Shown: positions 1 to 24,057 of the stretch, one piece after another
Layout: each line of letters starts with the position of its first letter
Numbering within the stretch: the first letter of the stretch is position 1
DNA from: Microcebus murinus
Lineage: Eukaryota > Chordata > Mammalia > Primates > Cheirogaleidae
Assembly (NCBI RefSeq): GCF_040939455.1
Contig: NC_134119.1
Location: 756,501-820,500 of the forward strand
Direction: 5' to 3'
Length of the DNA: 64,000 nt
Translations under genes and position numbers: made by a program
The notes under the pieces: model-generated
What the model was told of the DNA's origin: nothing
Seen by the model: the letters and a program-made list of their open reading frames with translations, nothing else
The model's database searches: none

Positions 1-613
1 GCTCTCCTTGGAGGCCACCGCACGCACGGCTGGGTCTGCATGTCCCGGCTCAGCCTCTGCAGCTCTGCCGCCCGCAGCCCCCCCCCCGCCCTGCCCCCAC
101 GGGGACGCTGCGCCTGTCCCTCCCCAGAGCTGCATCGACCCTCGCTGGACGCAGAGGTGGCTTCTGAAGTGCTCAGGCTGGAAATCACTGGCCGGCAGTA
201 GCCAGCCAGGACAAAGGGCTTTTCTGTGCAGTGGCCTGTCAGGACAGAGCCGCAGGGCCGCTGCTGGGGGGCTGGGCCGGGTGCGCCCATTGAGAGGTGG
301 ATTGAGAAAGGGCCCACCTTGCTGGTGGGTGGGGCGGGGAGAGGCGTGGAGCAGGGTTATGGGGCAGGGGCTGGGAGCTGGGTTTCCCGGGGTCTCTCCC
401 GGGGCTACCGGGTGGGACAGAGGGTGCAGCAGAGCAGGGACCCTGATGGCCTGGCTGACGGGGCAGGAGGAGGAGGGAGCCGCGTGGGGTGGGGGCGGTG
501 CCTGCAGACTCTGCGCCCCCTCAGCCCACGATGGCCCCCCATCCGTGGGCACCAGCCAATGCCCCCCCCCGTGCTCCCACCTTTACTGGAATCCTTATTT
601 ATGCTGACAGTCG

Positions 614-627
614 GTTGCCATGGCAAT
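614..627. promoter_or_regulatory. RFX X-box-like palindrome
   Basis: GTTGCCATGGCAAT is a near-perfect inverted repeat of the RFX half-site (family consensus GTTGCCATGGCAAC). It lies about 2.8 kb upstream of the CHRNA4 start codon. Motif match only; no occupancy or conservation data are available here. Confidence 0.4.
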
Positions 628-1662
628 GTCCTTGGGACAGGTGGAAGGAGAGAGGGCAGAGGAGAGGACCTGTCCCTGCAGAGATGACTGTCACTCTGGC
701 CAGCGACAGTGTGGGGCTGGCAGTGACTTTGGCGGGGGTGGGGAGGGGCAGGTGTCTGCCAGGACCCCCCTCCACATCTGCACCCCCAGGCACCCTCGGG
801 GGACTCAGGCTGGAGAGTCTGGCCCCAGCGCTGGTCCCCTGGGCCTGTGACTTGGGAGTTTTCATTTCCTTTGAAACTGCAATTCTGGAGCAGCAGGAGG
901 GGCCTGGGTCTGGGGTAAGAATCTAATTCAGCAGTTGATGGCTGCTGGCTCCCATTCCGGAGCTTTCCAGGGGCGCAGGTGGGGCGGGAGGGGCTGAGCA
1001 CATTAATGAGTTAGGCCTGATTAATCTTGCCGCATTAGCAAATCTGCCGGAGAGGCCGGCAGGGCCGGACAGATGTGTGTGAGCGTGCGCACTTGGCCAG
1101 GGCCCCCGCGCACCACGCTGACCCCAGCCTGGCCTCTGGCTCCGGGACCCACGGCTGTGGCCTTGGCTGGGCTCTTGGGGTGAGGTCACCTGTGGGAGCT
1201 CCCCAGCGGGAGCCACCACCCTGAGCTGGCTGAGCGCTGGGCACAAAGCCTCAGTTGCGGCCAGAAAAAGCGAAGCAGGAATGGAAAAGACAGAGCCGGC
1301 CCAGCCCGGCGCTCCAGGCTACTTGAGGCGCCCACAGCCCGTCTCCCCGAGTAGACTCGGGGCAAGTTCCCGCACGTCCCCAAGGCCAGGACGCCAGGAC
1401 TGAGCCCCGGCCAAGGGTGCAGCCCCTGCCTGACCCTCCATGTTCACCGGGGGCCAAGTGGCTCTAAGTCCGGCTCTCAGCCTGTGGTCTGGGGCTCCCT
1501 GTGTCAGAGCTGCCTGGCGACGTTTGTTCGCAGTCACAGATGTGGGGCTCACTCCAGAATCCGGACTTTAGCAACCTCCCCAGCTGACTCCCTGGTCCCC
1601 CGGCTGCATTCCTGTGTGCCCTCCTCCCTCCACCCTGACCCCAGCCTAACACTCTGCCTCAA

Positions 1663-1827
1663 CCTTTTTTTTTTTTTTTTTGAGACAGTCTCATTCTGTC
1701 GTCCCAGGTAGAGTGCTGTGGCGTCATCATAGCTCACTGCAGCCTCCAACTCCTGGCCTCAAGCCATCCTCCCGTTCCAGCCTCCCAGAGTGCTGGGATC
1801 ACAGATGAGCTGCCGAACCCGACCCAT
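1663..1827 (-). mobile_element. Alu monomer (FLAM-like), reverse orientation
   Basis: Poly-T 1663-1680 is followed by the reversed Alu text 'gagacagtctcattctgtc' and ends in a diverged left-monomer head. About 150 bp, so one monomer rather than a dimer. Heavily mutated, hence old. Confidence 0.8.
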
Positions 1828-1920
1828 TCTGCCTCAACTTTAACCTCAGGGATGAGACCGTGAGCCTAAATGCAAAAGCAGGTGGGCACACCCCCCAAAG
1901 GAGTCTCTGGCTGTGTGGAA

Positions 1921-1990
1921 TCATGGGACGTGGCCCCCCTCGGTGTTGAGGGATGTCATGGGACGTGGCCCCCCTCAGTGTTGAGGGATG
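1921..1990. repeat. 35-bp tandem duplication (2 copies)
   Basis: Two adjacent 35-bp units, both starting 'tcatgggacgtggcccccct', begin at 1921 and 1956 and differ at one base (cggtg versus cagtg). A recent local duplication. Confidence 0.9.
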
Positions 1991-3391
1991 TCGCCGCCGT
2001 GTCAGCCAGTGACACCTGTTCATGCCTCACCACCCCATCCCCCGCCACCCCGGGTTGCCAGAGTAACTGCTTTGCCGGCTGCTGAGGCTGAGACCATTGG
2101 AAAAGAGACGTCTGGAAGGGGTTGCAGGGTGGCCGGCCTCTGTTAGCAATAAAAAAGTGTGGAACTGGCTCTGCAAATTGCATTGTTCTGTGGCAGCACG
2201 AGTCAGGGGTTCTGTTCAGGAAGGGCGCGTCCGACAAAGGCTTCAGCTGCAGGAATCGCAGCCCCACTGCCCTGCCCTCGCCTCTCCTCCCTGGGTGGGG
2301 AGGGACAGCCTGGGAGGGTGCCAGCCAGCAGGCACGCAGACCTCCAGCCCCTCTGCCCTGCCCCCCACGTCGGGCCCCCCATGTCCGAGTAGGGGCCGGT
2401 CCTGGCTGCAGAACCCCGGCCCCGGCAGCGCAGGGATGGCCGCTGGTCTGACGCTCCTGCAAAGCAGCGGCATGCTCTCCAAGCCCAGAGAGCTGCGGCC
2501 GGCCGCACAAAGCCCTCCTCCTCGGAGCACCTGCCCTCCCTGAGGGTGGGGTCCTCCCTGGGGACACGCGGGGCGTCTGTCTCCACCTCAGTGCTGGCAA
2601 ATTCTTCAAGGACGGTCGGAGCACCTGGCCCCGAGACCCTCTGTTGCTGGGCCCCCACATGGAGCCGGGACGGGGCGCCCAGCTCCCCCACGCAGCCACG
2701 GGGCACAGGGGGAAGGGGCTGGACCCTGAGCCCGGGCTGGACCTTGAGACAGAGAGAGGCCGCGTGGCGTTAGCGCCCTTTTCCTCCCCAGAAGGCAGCC
2801 AGGGCCTGGCCCCCACTGGGCGCTTCTTCCCGGACAGCGGACGGAGGCCACTCTCCTGAACGGCTGGCGCGGGAAGGCGACCCGGAGACTGGAGATTTCC
2901 CAACTGCAAACGCTACCCTCGGGCGGGGGGTGGAGTTAGCCAGCTCCCTGGGGGGCGCCCCCTCCCCCAGGGCTGGGGACCAGACGGGGTCAGACCGCCC
3001 GGATCCCGCAGCGGCAGGCTGCGATCACAGGGTCCCCAGCCCCAGCTCCGCACATACAAAGCCCGGGAGGGCAAGGAAACTTTACCCCGCGCGGGGCCAA
3101 GCACGGCCGCCTTCTCCCCCTCCTCCCCTCCCTCCGCTCCGTCCTCCTCGCTCCCCTCCCCCTCCTCCCAGCCGGCTGGAGGCGGGCAGGGCCGGGCGGG
3201 GCCGCGCCACCGAGCCCACAGCCCTGCGCTCCGGCACCGCTGCGCCGCGCCCGGGAGGAGCTGCGAGCCGGGCGTGCGGACCGAGCGGCCCGCGAGGCGG
3301 GGGCATGAAGTTGGGCGCGCGCGGGCCTCGGAGGGAGGGCGCGGCGGAGCCGGGAGCCGCCCGCATCTAGAGCCCGCGAGGTGCGTGCGCC

Positions 3392-16062
<12,671 letters not shown>

Positions 16063-16469
16063 GCGAGCCAGGCCCCCGCGCTGGCGCCCGCAGGACGAGG
16101 CAGTGTCCACGTCGGCGGGCCCGGGGCTGCGCCGGCTCCTCTCGGGACTCAGAGGGGCTGCACGTGCCCCCATCTTCCGAGTCTGCTGAGAGGCGGCCCG
16201 GAAAGGGACGTGGCCTCCTGGAGACAGGAAGCGTGGGCGCCGGCCGCGGTTGAGCTGCGGCCCGTGGACCTTGCTTCTGCCCACGGGGACAGTGTCGTGT
16301 CCTACCCAGGTTCTCCGGAGCCCGCGACACTCAGACCTCCCGCTGGCCTGCAGACAGGCTCTCGGCAGGTGACTGACCCAGCAGGGCCCCGTAGTCCCCG
16401 GACCAAGAGACCTCCCACCCTTTCCACCCCAAATGCCCTCCCTTGGCTGGGGCCTGGCCGCCGCTCCTG

Positions 16470-16645
16470 CCCGCCACCCCGCACCCCCCGCCCGCCACCC
16501 CGCTCCCCCCACCACCCCGCTCCCCCCACCAGCCCGCACCCCCCCACCCCTGTCCCGCCCGCTCCCGCCCGCCACCTCGCACCCGCCCGCCACCCCGCTC
16601 CCGCCCGCCACCCCGCACCCCCTGCCCGCCACCCCGCACCCGGCC
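16470..16645. repeat. C-rich minisatellite in CHRNA4 3'UTR
   Basis: About 175 bp of imperfect units such as ccgccaccccgcaccc. The transcript would be almost free of G here, while the opposite strand is G-rich. Confidence 0.85.
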
Positions 16646-18343
16646 GGCCAGGTCCTCCAATGCTCGGGCTGCCCTCTGACCCCATAGAGGCCAGTCAGCG
16701 ATGCTCATCTCACGCCAGGAGTTTAGGTTTGGGGTGAGTTGGTGAGGACCCAAGTTTCATGCCCTGAAGAAGGGGGCTGTGTGGACCTGGCCCCCTGGGA
16801 GGAGGACCTGGTGGAGGGTGCCACACAGGTGAGGGGACGCCAGTGCTATGGGCGGGCAGTGGCAGGCGGCCAGTGCCAAGCGCTTCGTGGGGCCCGGAGT
16901 CCCGCCAGGCCCTGGGGGCTCTCGTATTCTGTGGTTTCCCAGGGCTGTGAGGGAACCCGGGCAGTGCCAGGCCTGGGCTCGGGGCTCCCCCGGGTACCCC
17001 GTGGGTTTCTGCCCCTGCTCACATCCCAGGACAACCTCTCTGGGGCGCCAGATAGACTCGAGGAAGGACTTCCTGCACAGCAGCTGTGGGGGGGCTGAAG
17101 ATAGCTTCCCTGGAGACGCTGGGACCCTCGGGCTGGGAGTGGGACCCCCTGTCGGGCTGGGACCCACAGCCCAAGAGTGCTGTGGGGGGAACCTCATCCT
17201 CCGGGGCCAGCAGAGCCTCAGGCAGTAGAGGAGGCCCGGCGTGTCGCCTGGCGCTGGGGACAGAGTGCCCGTGGCCTCCCGTGTCCCGGGGGTTGGCACA
17301 TGATTCCAAGCATCCAGAGGAAGCTTCCTACTGAGGGGCCCAAATCCCGCCTCTCCCCAGACCCCGTCCAGCCCCATCCCAGAGCTGGGGTCTGCGTCCG
17401 CTGCGCAGGGCCTGGGGCTCCAGGTGGCTGCGGGAGTCGAGGAATAACTCAGCGAGCTCAGAGCGGACGCACTGGATACCGCCACCACCTCGCGGGTCCG
17501 TCCCCTGGGCCGTGCGGTGGGGGAGACTCTCGAAGCTGCTGCTCACCGTCCTGGGGCGCCTGAGAAAGGGGCCCTGGTGGAGGCTCCGGTGCCCGGGGTG
17601 GTCACAGACCCCAGGCCACTCCCGGGTAACCCCAGCCTCCCCGGGTCCCCAGGGCATCGCTGAGCCTGGATCCGCCCCTGGCCGCCAGCCTGGGCGGGAG
17701 CTCGCGGGACGCTGGGAGATACCCCAGGCGGGCAAGTTCCCCCAGACCCAGGGCCCAGCGGGGCCTCAGGGAGGAGGGAGACGGACGCGGATTTCAGAGG
17801 AGCTCCGGCCGCCACATGTGTGGGCGGCCAGGATGTTCTTTTCTGGGTCAGGAGGGTGCAGAGGAGCCGGGCACTCCTGCAGGAGCAGCCGCTCAGCGGG
17901 GTGAAGACTCCTTCCCCTCTCCTGGGTTTCGTGGGGCTTATTTGAGAGTTAGAAAAGTATCAGAGTCCAAAAGAACAGCGACCGCCCCGCCCCGAGTTAG
18001 CCGGGCAGTGCCGTGGGCACCCGGGCCCAGTGCTGCTTTTCTAGATTGAAGTAGAATTTCCACGTGGCAAAACCTGTGGTCTTAGGCCGCAGTGGGGACC
18101 CCACGGACCCAAGACCCCACTCGAGGCATAGGACGCCCCCAGGACGCCCCCGGCCCCTCCCGCCTGCACCCTGGCGGCGGCTCTGGCGCTGCTGTTCCCG
18201 CCGCATAAGCAGAGCCACGCCGCCAGTCTGCTCTCTGGCTTCTCACGAAACACGTGTTGCTGTGACTCGTCCGTGGTTCTGTGCGCGTCAGTAGTTCATT
18301 GCTGTCTGTTCGTGTGTTTTAAAGCGCTGCAGTGTTCTGTCTG

Positions 18344-18349
18344 AATAAA
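18344..18349 (+). terminator. CHRNA4: Poly(A) signal AATAAA of CHRNA4
   Basis: AATAAA in 'ctgaataaactgaaacc', followed within 60 bp by T/G-rich sequence. It is the first canonical hexamer in a convincing context after the stop codon. Confidence 0.7.
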
Positions 18350-18365
18350 CTGAAACCTTATTACC

Positions 18366-21323
18366 GTCACCTGTCCAGGGACTGTGTCCAGTTTTTGGTC
18401 ATCAAGGATGAATGCATGTGCGGTGTGCATGCGTGTGCGTGTGTGTGTGCAGACGTGGGCGTCTGTTCTCACTTCTCTGTATTAATCGTGGTTTTTTTTT
18501 CTGTGTATTTACTGTTTTGACACTTGCCCAGAGCCCACCTTTCCTGGGCAGACCCCTGCTCAGGGCTGTCCCCCGCTCGGTGACTCGAGGCCCCTGCCTG
18601 GCTCACAGCCGTGGGAGTGACGCACGGGTCAGCCCTGCTGCCCGCCCGCCCTGCCGGCCCTTCCTGAGGAAGCCCCGACCGGGCCCTGGCAGGTCACTCG
18701 CCCCTTCTGCCTCCCGCGGCTCCCGCGTGGCCCTGCTGGGGTGACGGGCCCTCCCGGGGTGCACTGAACGTCCTTCGGTGGCACCAGCCCCTGGCGCCGT
18801 CCCCCGGCCCCCTGCGAACCACGGCCGGCCCGGAGCAGTGTTGGGCGCACACCTGTCCAGGGCTGCAGGGCGGCAGGCGCGTGGGGAGCGGCAGCGTCAC
18901 AGTTTCCTCGGTGGCTGCTGCTTTCCCTTCGCACCGGAAGTGTTTGCGCCGGTCACCCCACATCCTCGGCCGCCCCTGGGGTCGCGGGCCCAGCTCAGCC
19001 TCGCCGGCCCGGTTCTGTTACAGGCAGCCACCTGCGGGTTTCTCACCGCGGCCACGGAGCAGAGACTTCACGTCTGGCCTTTCGTGGGAACCGTTTGCCG
19101 GCGCCGGGCCACGTGCCCGGCGCACACAGACTCACACCGCAATAAAGGCACCTTGGCTATGCGCCGCGTCTGCAGTTTTTATTCCGGCCTCTTCTGTTTC
19201 GATCTGCAGAAGGTGCTGGTCGCAAGGCACCAAAGTGACCTCCTGCCCCTCGGCTGGGCGCACACTGCCTGGGGGGGGGGTGCCCAGCAGCGGAGTCGCC
19301 CGGCCCCGAGGTTTTATCGGGTCTTAGGAGATAATGCCCGGGGCCTTCCCTGCGGGCTAGTGTTTGCACTCCTGGCTGCAGACGGAGCTGCCGTCGCCGT
19401 AATCCTGCTGACATTTGCTGGCATTTGCCTGGCGGGGCGGTGCGCACACAGCACGCACGGGCCCTGCCGGCGCGGCTCGTTTTCTTCCGCTGTCTGAGCG
19501 CGCTGCACAGCCAGCACCGGTCCCGCCAGCCGCAACCCCGCCCTTAGGGAAGCTGACGCCTGTGACCAGCTCCGCCTGGCGAGGCCCACGCAGGGCGTGC
19601 TCTTGCGCCGCTTCCTTCCCCAGCCTGTGTGCGGCTGTGTCCGTCCCTTTGCTACCCACGGCACGGCTCTGCAGGCTCCCGCAGCGTGCACACACACCTG
19701 CCGTGGGCGGTCCAGTTGTTTCCAGGTTGGGGCTACGGTGAACACATTTGGGCACACAGACCTGTGTCTCTATCAGACACAAACCCGGGGGCACACGGCT
19801 CGGGGCAGGACGTGCTGTCGTCTGTGCTCAGCCGGAGCCGTTTGCTGACCTGGGCTCAGTTCTCCTCCCTCTGCCGGGCTCCAGCCACCCCGTCCCCCCT
19901 GCCGAGGGGCTGGACTTTCGCCAGCCTGGAGGGAAGACGGTCTCTGCTGTTTAAGTGGCACAGTCAGGTGGGACCTCTTGTCTTGTGTTGATCGACTATT
20001 CAGGTGTCTTGGGTAAAATGCCTGTTCTCATCTTTTGTCAATTTTGGGGATCTTTATTATCGATTTCTAACTTCATTCCTTCGTAGCCAGAGGATTGTTC
20101 TGTTTGATTTCAATCCTTTTGAATCTGCCGCACTGGTTATCAGGCCGAGCAGATGGGCTTAGCTGATGTTCCACACACACCTCGAAGGGGTGAGTCCTCC
20201 GCTGCGTTTCAGGGACTGTTCCGGAAATGCCCGCCAGGTCGAGCCGGCCGCGGCTGCCCACGTCGTCTGTGTCCTGCTGACTTCGGGCCACTTTCCCTGA
20301 TGGTCCTCGGGAGGGAGAGTCCACGTCTCGGGGTAGCTGTGGACCTGGCCACCGCCCTGCGGCTCTGTCTGGTTTTGCCTCGTGTGTCTGGAAGCTCTGT
20401 CGTGTCATGGCCAGAGGGCTGTCCCCGAGGTCGCTCCCGGGCCACGTGCCGTCCTCACGGTGGCCGACTCCAGGTTCTAAGCGGCTCTCGGATGACAGCG
20501 CAGACGCTGCCGCTTTGACAGTGTTCACTCCGCCCCAACGGCGGCATTTCGTCATCATGGGAGGGTTTCTTGCACACAACACGGCTACCGCATGGCTGGG
20601 TCCAGAACGTCCCCGTCACCCCAGAAAGCTCCTTGGTGTCCCTTCGTAGCCAAACCCCCCGTGCCCCAGGAAACCGCTGGTGTGGTTTTCATCACTGCAA
20701 TCACGTTTGTGTGTTCCGGAACTCGTGTAAGTGGAATGCGCCCCTTCACGTAAGGTGCTCTCGCTGCCTGCGATGTTTGCAGGTTGATCCAGATGACATG
20801 TGCCTGTGATTCATCCATTTTTATGGGTACTCCACAGTGTGCTCATTGGTGACCATTCAGATTGTTTCCAGTTATGGCCGAAGCTACAGTGAACGTGCAC
20901 GTACGAGTTTTTGTGTGAACCTCTGCTTTTGTTTCTTTGGGCAGTTATCAGCAGCACAATTCTGGGTCAGAGGATGGTTGCGCTTTTATCTCATGCGGAA
21001 GCAGCACACTGTGTTCCGGGAGGCCGTGCGGCCCTCACATCTGCTGACATCCGCACGCTCGGAGCACTAAGCCGCCGTGCACAGCCAGGCCCTGGGGGCC
21101 ACCTCCCAGGCCACCCAGTATGCCCCGGGCAGGACAGCACCTTCTCCCTCTCTCGCTACACAGAGGACCCCTGCACACGCCTGTAGGCTGCTCAATCCCA
21201 GGGCGCTCGGCCTGCCCCCCCTAAGAAAGCCTGCCCAGCCCCTGACGCACCGGCCTGTCCACCCACAGACTCCGAGACCCCTCCTTCCCGGAGCAGGGCC
21301 CGGGACAGTGGCCAGGGCCACGC
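18366..21323. other. CHRNA4-COL20A1 intergenic DNA with L1-like remnants
   Basis: No exon recognised. The T-rich pieces around 19.98-20.15 kb (for example 'gatttcaatccttttgaat') and 20.82-21.0 kb ('attgtttccagttatgg', 'gagtttttgtgtgaac') resemble old L1 3' regions. CpG content is high for repeat DNA. The COL20A1 collagenous exons would be expected in or near this stretch, but I see no Gly-X-Y run on the minus strand. Confidence 0.5.
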
Positions 21324-21405
21324 AGCAGGGAGCTCGAGGCACCGGTCCCCGTCCCCAGGCGTCGCTGTGCACGGCCCGCAGTGTCTGGAGCCGGAACCGC
21401 AGGGC
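21324..21405 (-). pseudogene. COL20A1: COL20A1 relic: end of TSPN-like domain, frameshifted
   Basis: The minus strand reads FRLQTLRAVHSDAW in one frame, then DGDRCLELPA in another frame just after the Trp codon. The family protein has these two blocks contiguous in one frame, so an indel (2-nt loss by my alignment) separates them near 21350. No acceptor AG is visible at the expected upstream edge. Confidence 0.78.
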
Positions 21406-21485
21406 CGTGGAGCAGGAGCAGCCGGACTCGAGGCCCGGACAGCCGGGCCCAGCCCGCCCGGCAGGACGAAGCCCAGGTGCGGCGA

Positions 21486-21617
21486 GGCAGAGCTGCTCCG
21501 GGGGCCCCTGGCCTTGGCCGCCAGCATGACAAAGTGGGCGACGGGTGGGCTGCCCACCTCTCCTCGGGCCTCCCACCACTAGAGCCTGACCCTGGTGCAG
21601 CCCACAGCCACGTGCAC
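21486..21617 (-). pseudogene. COL20A1: COL20A1 relic: TSPN-like exon with nonsense codon
   Basis: A clean acceptor (gtgtctcccag) precedes VHVAVGCTRVRL, followed directly by TAG (21581-21579) where the family has Tyr. The frame then continues through a short deletion into GSPPVAHFVMLAAKARGPR, closely matching the family. At the expected 3' edge after SSSA there is no GT donor (agctctgcc). Confidence 0.85.
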
Positions 21618-22087
21618 CTGGGAGACACAGGAGGTTCCTCCACGGCCCAGGCCACGCCCAGCTAGGGCCAGAACGGGGAGTAAGTGCCTCTCGCCTGGGG
21701 CCAGGGGCTATGAGTCTGGCTCCACTGGGGTCTCCTGGGACCCTGGGAAAACCCACCTCACTGGGCCTCAGTTTCCCTCCTGTGGAGGGATCAAGGCTGC
21801 CTGCCGCAGGTGTCTCCCAGGCTGGTGGGACCCAACAAGAGGGACCCTCGGACGGGTCACCCAGGGCAAAGGGGTGGTGGGGACAGACCCCGAGCAAAGT
21901 GGCTGCCCCGAAAGAGCCAAGGAGAGCCAAGGACGGAGCCTGAGGGGACCTGCCTGCGGAAGGTGGCCCCTGCCTGGGGAGCCCGCAGCCCAGCCCGGAG
22001 GCTGAACTTCCGCAGAAGCCCACTGTCCTGGACGGACGAAGGTGACTGGGCCTCCCTCCCACCCCCCGACTGCCAGGGCGACATGGC

Positions 22088-22201
22088 ACCATCCAGCAGG
22101 ACCCTGAGGACATCCTTGGCCACCACCTGCCACAGCGAAAAGACCTCTAGGGGCATCTCAGGGAGCAGGCTTGTGAGAAAAACCAAGGCGTGTCCTGGTG
22201 G
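22088..22201 (-). pseudogene. COL20A1: COL20A1 relic: middle of TSPN-like domain
   Basis: The minus strand reads PPGHALVFLTSLLPEMP and on to FSLWQVVAKDV and LRVLLDG, matching the family block that contains VFL-x2-LLPE-x-P and ALWQ. About three codons are missing after the AKD position. There is no stop in this piece, but downstream similarity ends at 22088 without a convincing donor. Confidence 0.78.
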
Positions 22202-22210
22202 GAGCGCAGC

Positions 22211-22392
22211 CAGTGGGTGTCACTGCGGAGGGGACAGAGTGAGGACAGAGCGCGGCCAGCGGGTGTCACTGCGGAGGGGACAGATCGCGGCCAGCGGGTG
22301 TCACTGCGGAGGGGACAGATCGCGGCCAGCGGGTGTCACTGCGGAGGGGACAGAGCGCGGCCAGTGGGTGTCACTGCGGAGGGGACAGGAGG
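22211..22392. repeat. 35-bp tandem array inside the COL20A1 relic
   Basis: The phrase gggtgtcactgcggagggga recurs at 22215, 22261, 22296, 22331 and 22366 (spacings 46, 35, 35, 35). The first unit carries an extra 11 bp. Copies differ at only a few positions. It abuts the relic exon at 22088-22201. Confidence 0.92.
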
Positions 22393-22860
22393 CAGCTGGG
22401 CGAGGCGGGGACGAGCGTTTCGCCCAGGCTCCAGCCTGCTTCTGAAGCTGCTCTGCTGGCCACAGTGGACCCCTGCACCTGCACGTCCTTCCCGGCCACA
22501 GACCCAGCACAGAGGCCATCGGCTCCCTGAGAGCCCAGGCTGGTGGAGCCACACAGCTGGTGTCCGTGAGGCCAAGCTGGGATCTTCCCGCCTCAGTTTC
22601 CCCATGAGTGACATGGGTGTGTAAAGGGCGGGACTCCCGGGCTACCAAGGTCGTCAACAGAAGTGCTCAGAGGCACCGGCCAGGCACACAGCCACACCGA
22701 AGTCACCCCAGGACAGCCCAGGACACCCAGGGCCTCGTGGCACACAAGGTCCCTGGGTCACAGGACTGAGGCCCCACAGGGTCGCTGCCCGGGCCACACC
22801 CACAGACTTACTGAGGGGCAGGGCAGGGTCTCGGGTCCCCTGATAAAATTGTCCCCAGTG

Positions 22861-23191
22861 GGCTGGGCATGGTGGCTCACGCCTGTAGTTCTAGCACTCT
22901 GGGAGGCCAAGGCGGGCGGATTGCTCGAGGTCAGGAGTTCGAGACCAACATGAGCAAGAGCAAGACCCCGTCTCTACTAAAAGTAGAAAGAAATTAATTG
23001 GCCAACTAAATATATATATAAGAAAATTAGCTGGGCATGGTGGCGCATGCCTGTAGTCCTAGCTACTCAGGAGGCTGAAGCAGGAGGATTGCTTGAGCCC
23101 AAGAGTTTGAGGTTGCTGTGAGCTAGGCTGACGCCACAGCACTCACTCTAGCCTGGGCAACAGAGTGAGACTCTGTCTCAAAAAAAACCAC
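22861..23191 (+). mobile_element. Dimeric Alu inside COL20A1 relic
   Basis: Full-length element with A-tail, flanked by perfect 16-bp target duplications aaattgtccccagtgg (22847-22862 and 23192-23207, the first overlapping the element head by two bases). It contains 'atgagcaagagcaagacc' and 'gagctaggctgacgcca', the strepsirrhine-type markers. It sits between two relic exons. Confidence 0.95.
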
Positions 23192-23434
23192 AAATTGTCC
23201 CCAGTGGCTACAGCTTCACGATGTGGCTTTCCCTGGATCCTGGGATAAAATCTGAGCGTGAGGAAGACCCGGCCCAGCCACATTCCTGCAATTCTGGGAG
23301 CCTTGGACCAGCCTTGGCGCTGGGCTCCCTCCTCCAGGTGCCTCCTGCCCCCTAGGGGCTCTTCCTCCTCCGTGCCCTCCTCGGGGAGCCTCCTCCACCC
23401 CACCACTTAGTGCCTGGGGTCCCCTTCAGGGTCA

Positions 23435-23540
23435 CACCTGTGCTGGGTGAGCATGCCTGTGCGGGGTGGGCGAGCGCACCTGTGCTGCGTGGGCGTGCCT
23501 GTGCGGGGTGGGCGAGCGCACCTGTGCTTTGTGGCCACAC
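23435..23540. repeat. 42-bp tandem repeat
   Basis: gcctgtgcggggtgggcgag recurs at 23455 and 23497 within a run of CACCTGTGCT/GGGCG-type units, about 2.5 copies. It lies in the COL20A1 relic interval. Confidence 0.85.
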
Positions 23541-24057
23541 CTGCAGAACCATCTGCCCCCACTTGTGCAGTGAGTGCCAGAAGGGCAAACACAAAGCGCC
23601 GGCCACTGGAGAAACGGACGACGGTGGGAACAGCCGTGGTGGCGCTGAAGGACCTGGCCGCCCGCTCCACTCGGGGTCTGCGGGGAGCTGTGTTTGCGTG
23701 AAGGGCACAGACTAAGGTGGAAATGGGGTCCCCGAGCTGCTCTGGCCCAAGGAAATAGAGACCCTACCTGTCCCCCTGCAAAGAGCAACCAACCAGATCG
23801 GGCTCGGAGGTGCGGAAGACACAGGCTGCAGCCACCTGCACAGATGGTGGCCCCTGTACTCTGCCCTGAAAGGGGATGGAAATGGGACGGGTCTAAGACC
23901 GCAGGAAGCCAGCCCAGCGCTGAGCCCGGCCGGGAAGCGTGCAGGGTGGCTGGACGCACTCACGCCACGCCTGTCGCAGCAGCGCTGAGCGAGCTCCTTG
24001 AACGTCTATGTCCATAGGCCTGACATCGCCGGGAGAGTGTGACTCGCTGGCGTTGTG

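Larger units (their letters stand above)
1..2900. other. 5' flank of CHRNA4, no gene seen
   Basis: GC-rich non-coding flank. Long open frames here lack exon structure or recognisable domains and look like GC-rich noise. It holds an Alu monomer (1663-1827), a 35-bp direct duplication (1921-1990), an RFX-type palindrome (614-627) and an AT-rich homeobox-like patch (1001-1044), listed separately. In human gene order the next gene on this side is KCNQ2; none of it is visible. Confidence 0.6.
16063..18365 (+). other. CHRNA4: CHRNA4 3'UTR
   Basis: No open frame of note follows the TAG. The first canonical poly(A) signal in a good context is AATAAA at 18344-18349, giving a 2.3-kb 3'UTR. It includes a C-rich minisatellite (16470-16645). 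The extent is inferred from the signal; no transcript is available. Confidence 0.7.

Noticed and set aside
21081..22113. 348-codon minus open frame over the COL20A1 relic
   Set aside because: It runs through repeats and introns in a frame different from the family match for most of its length; it is not a gene.
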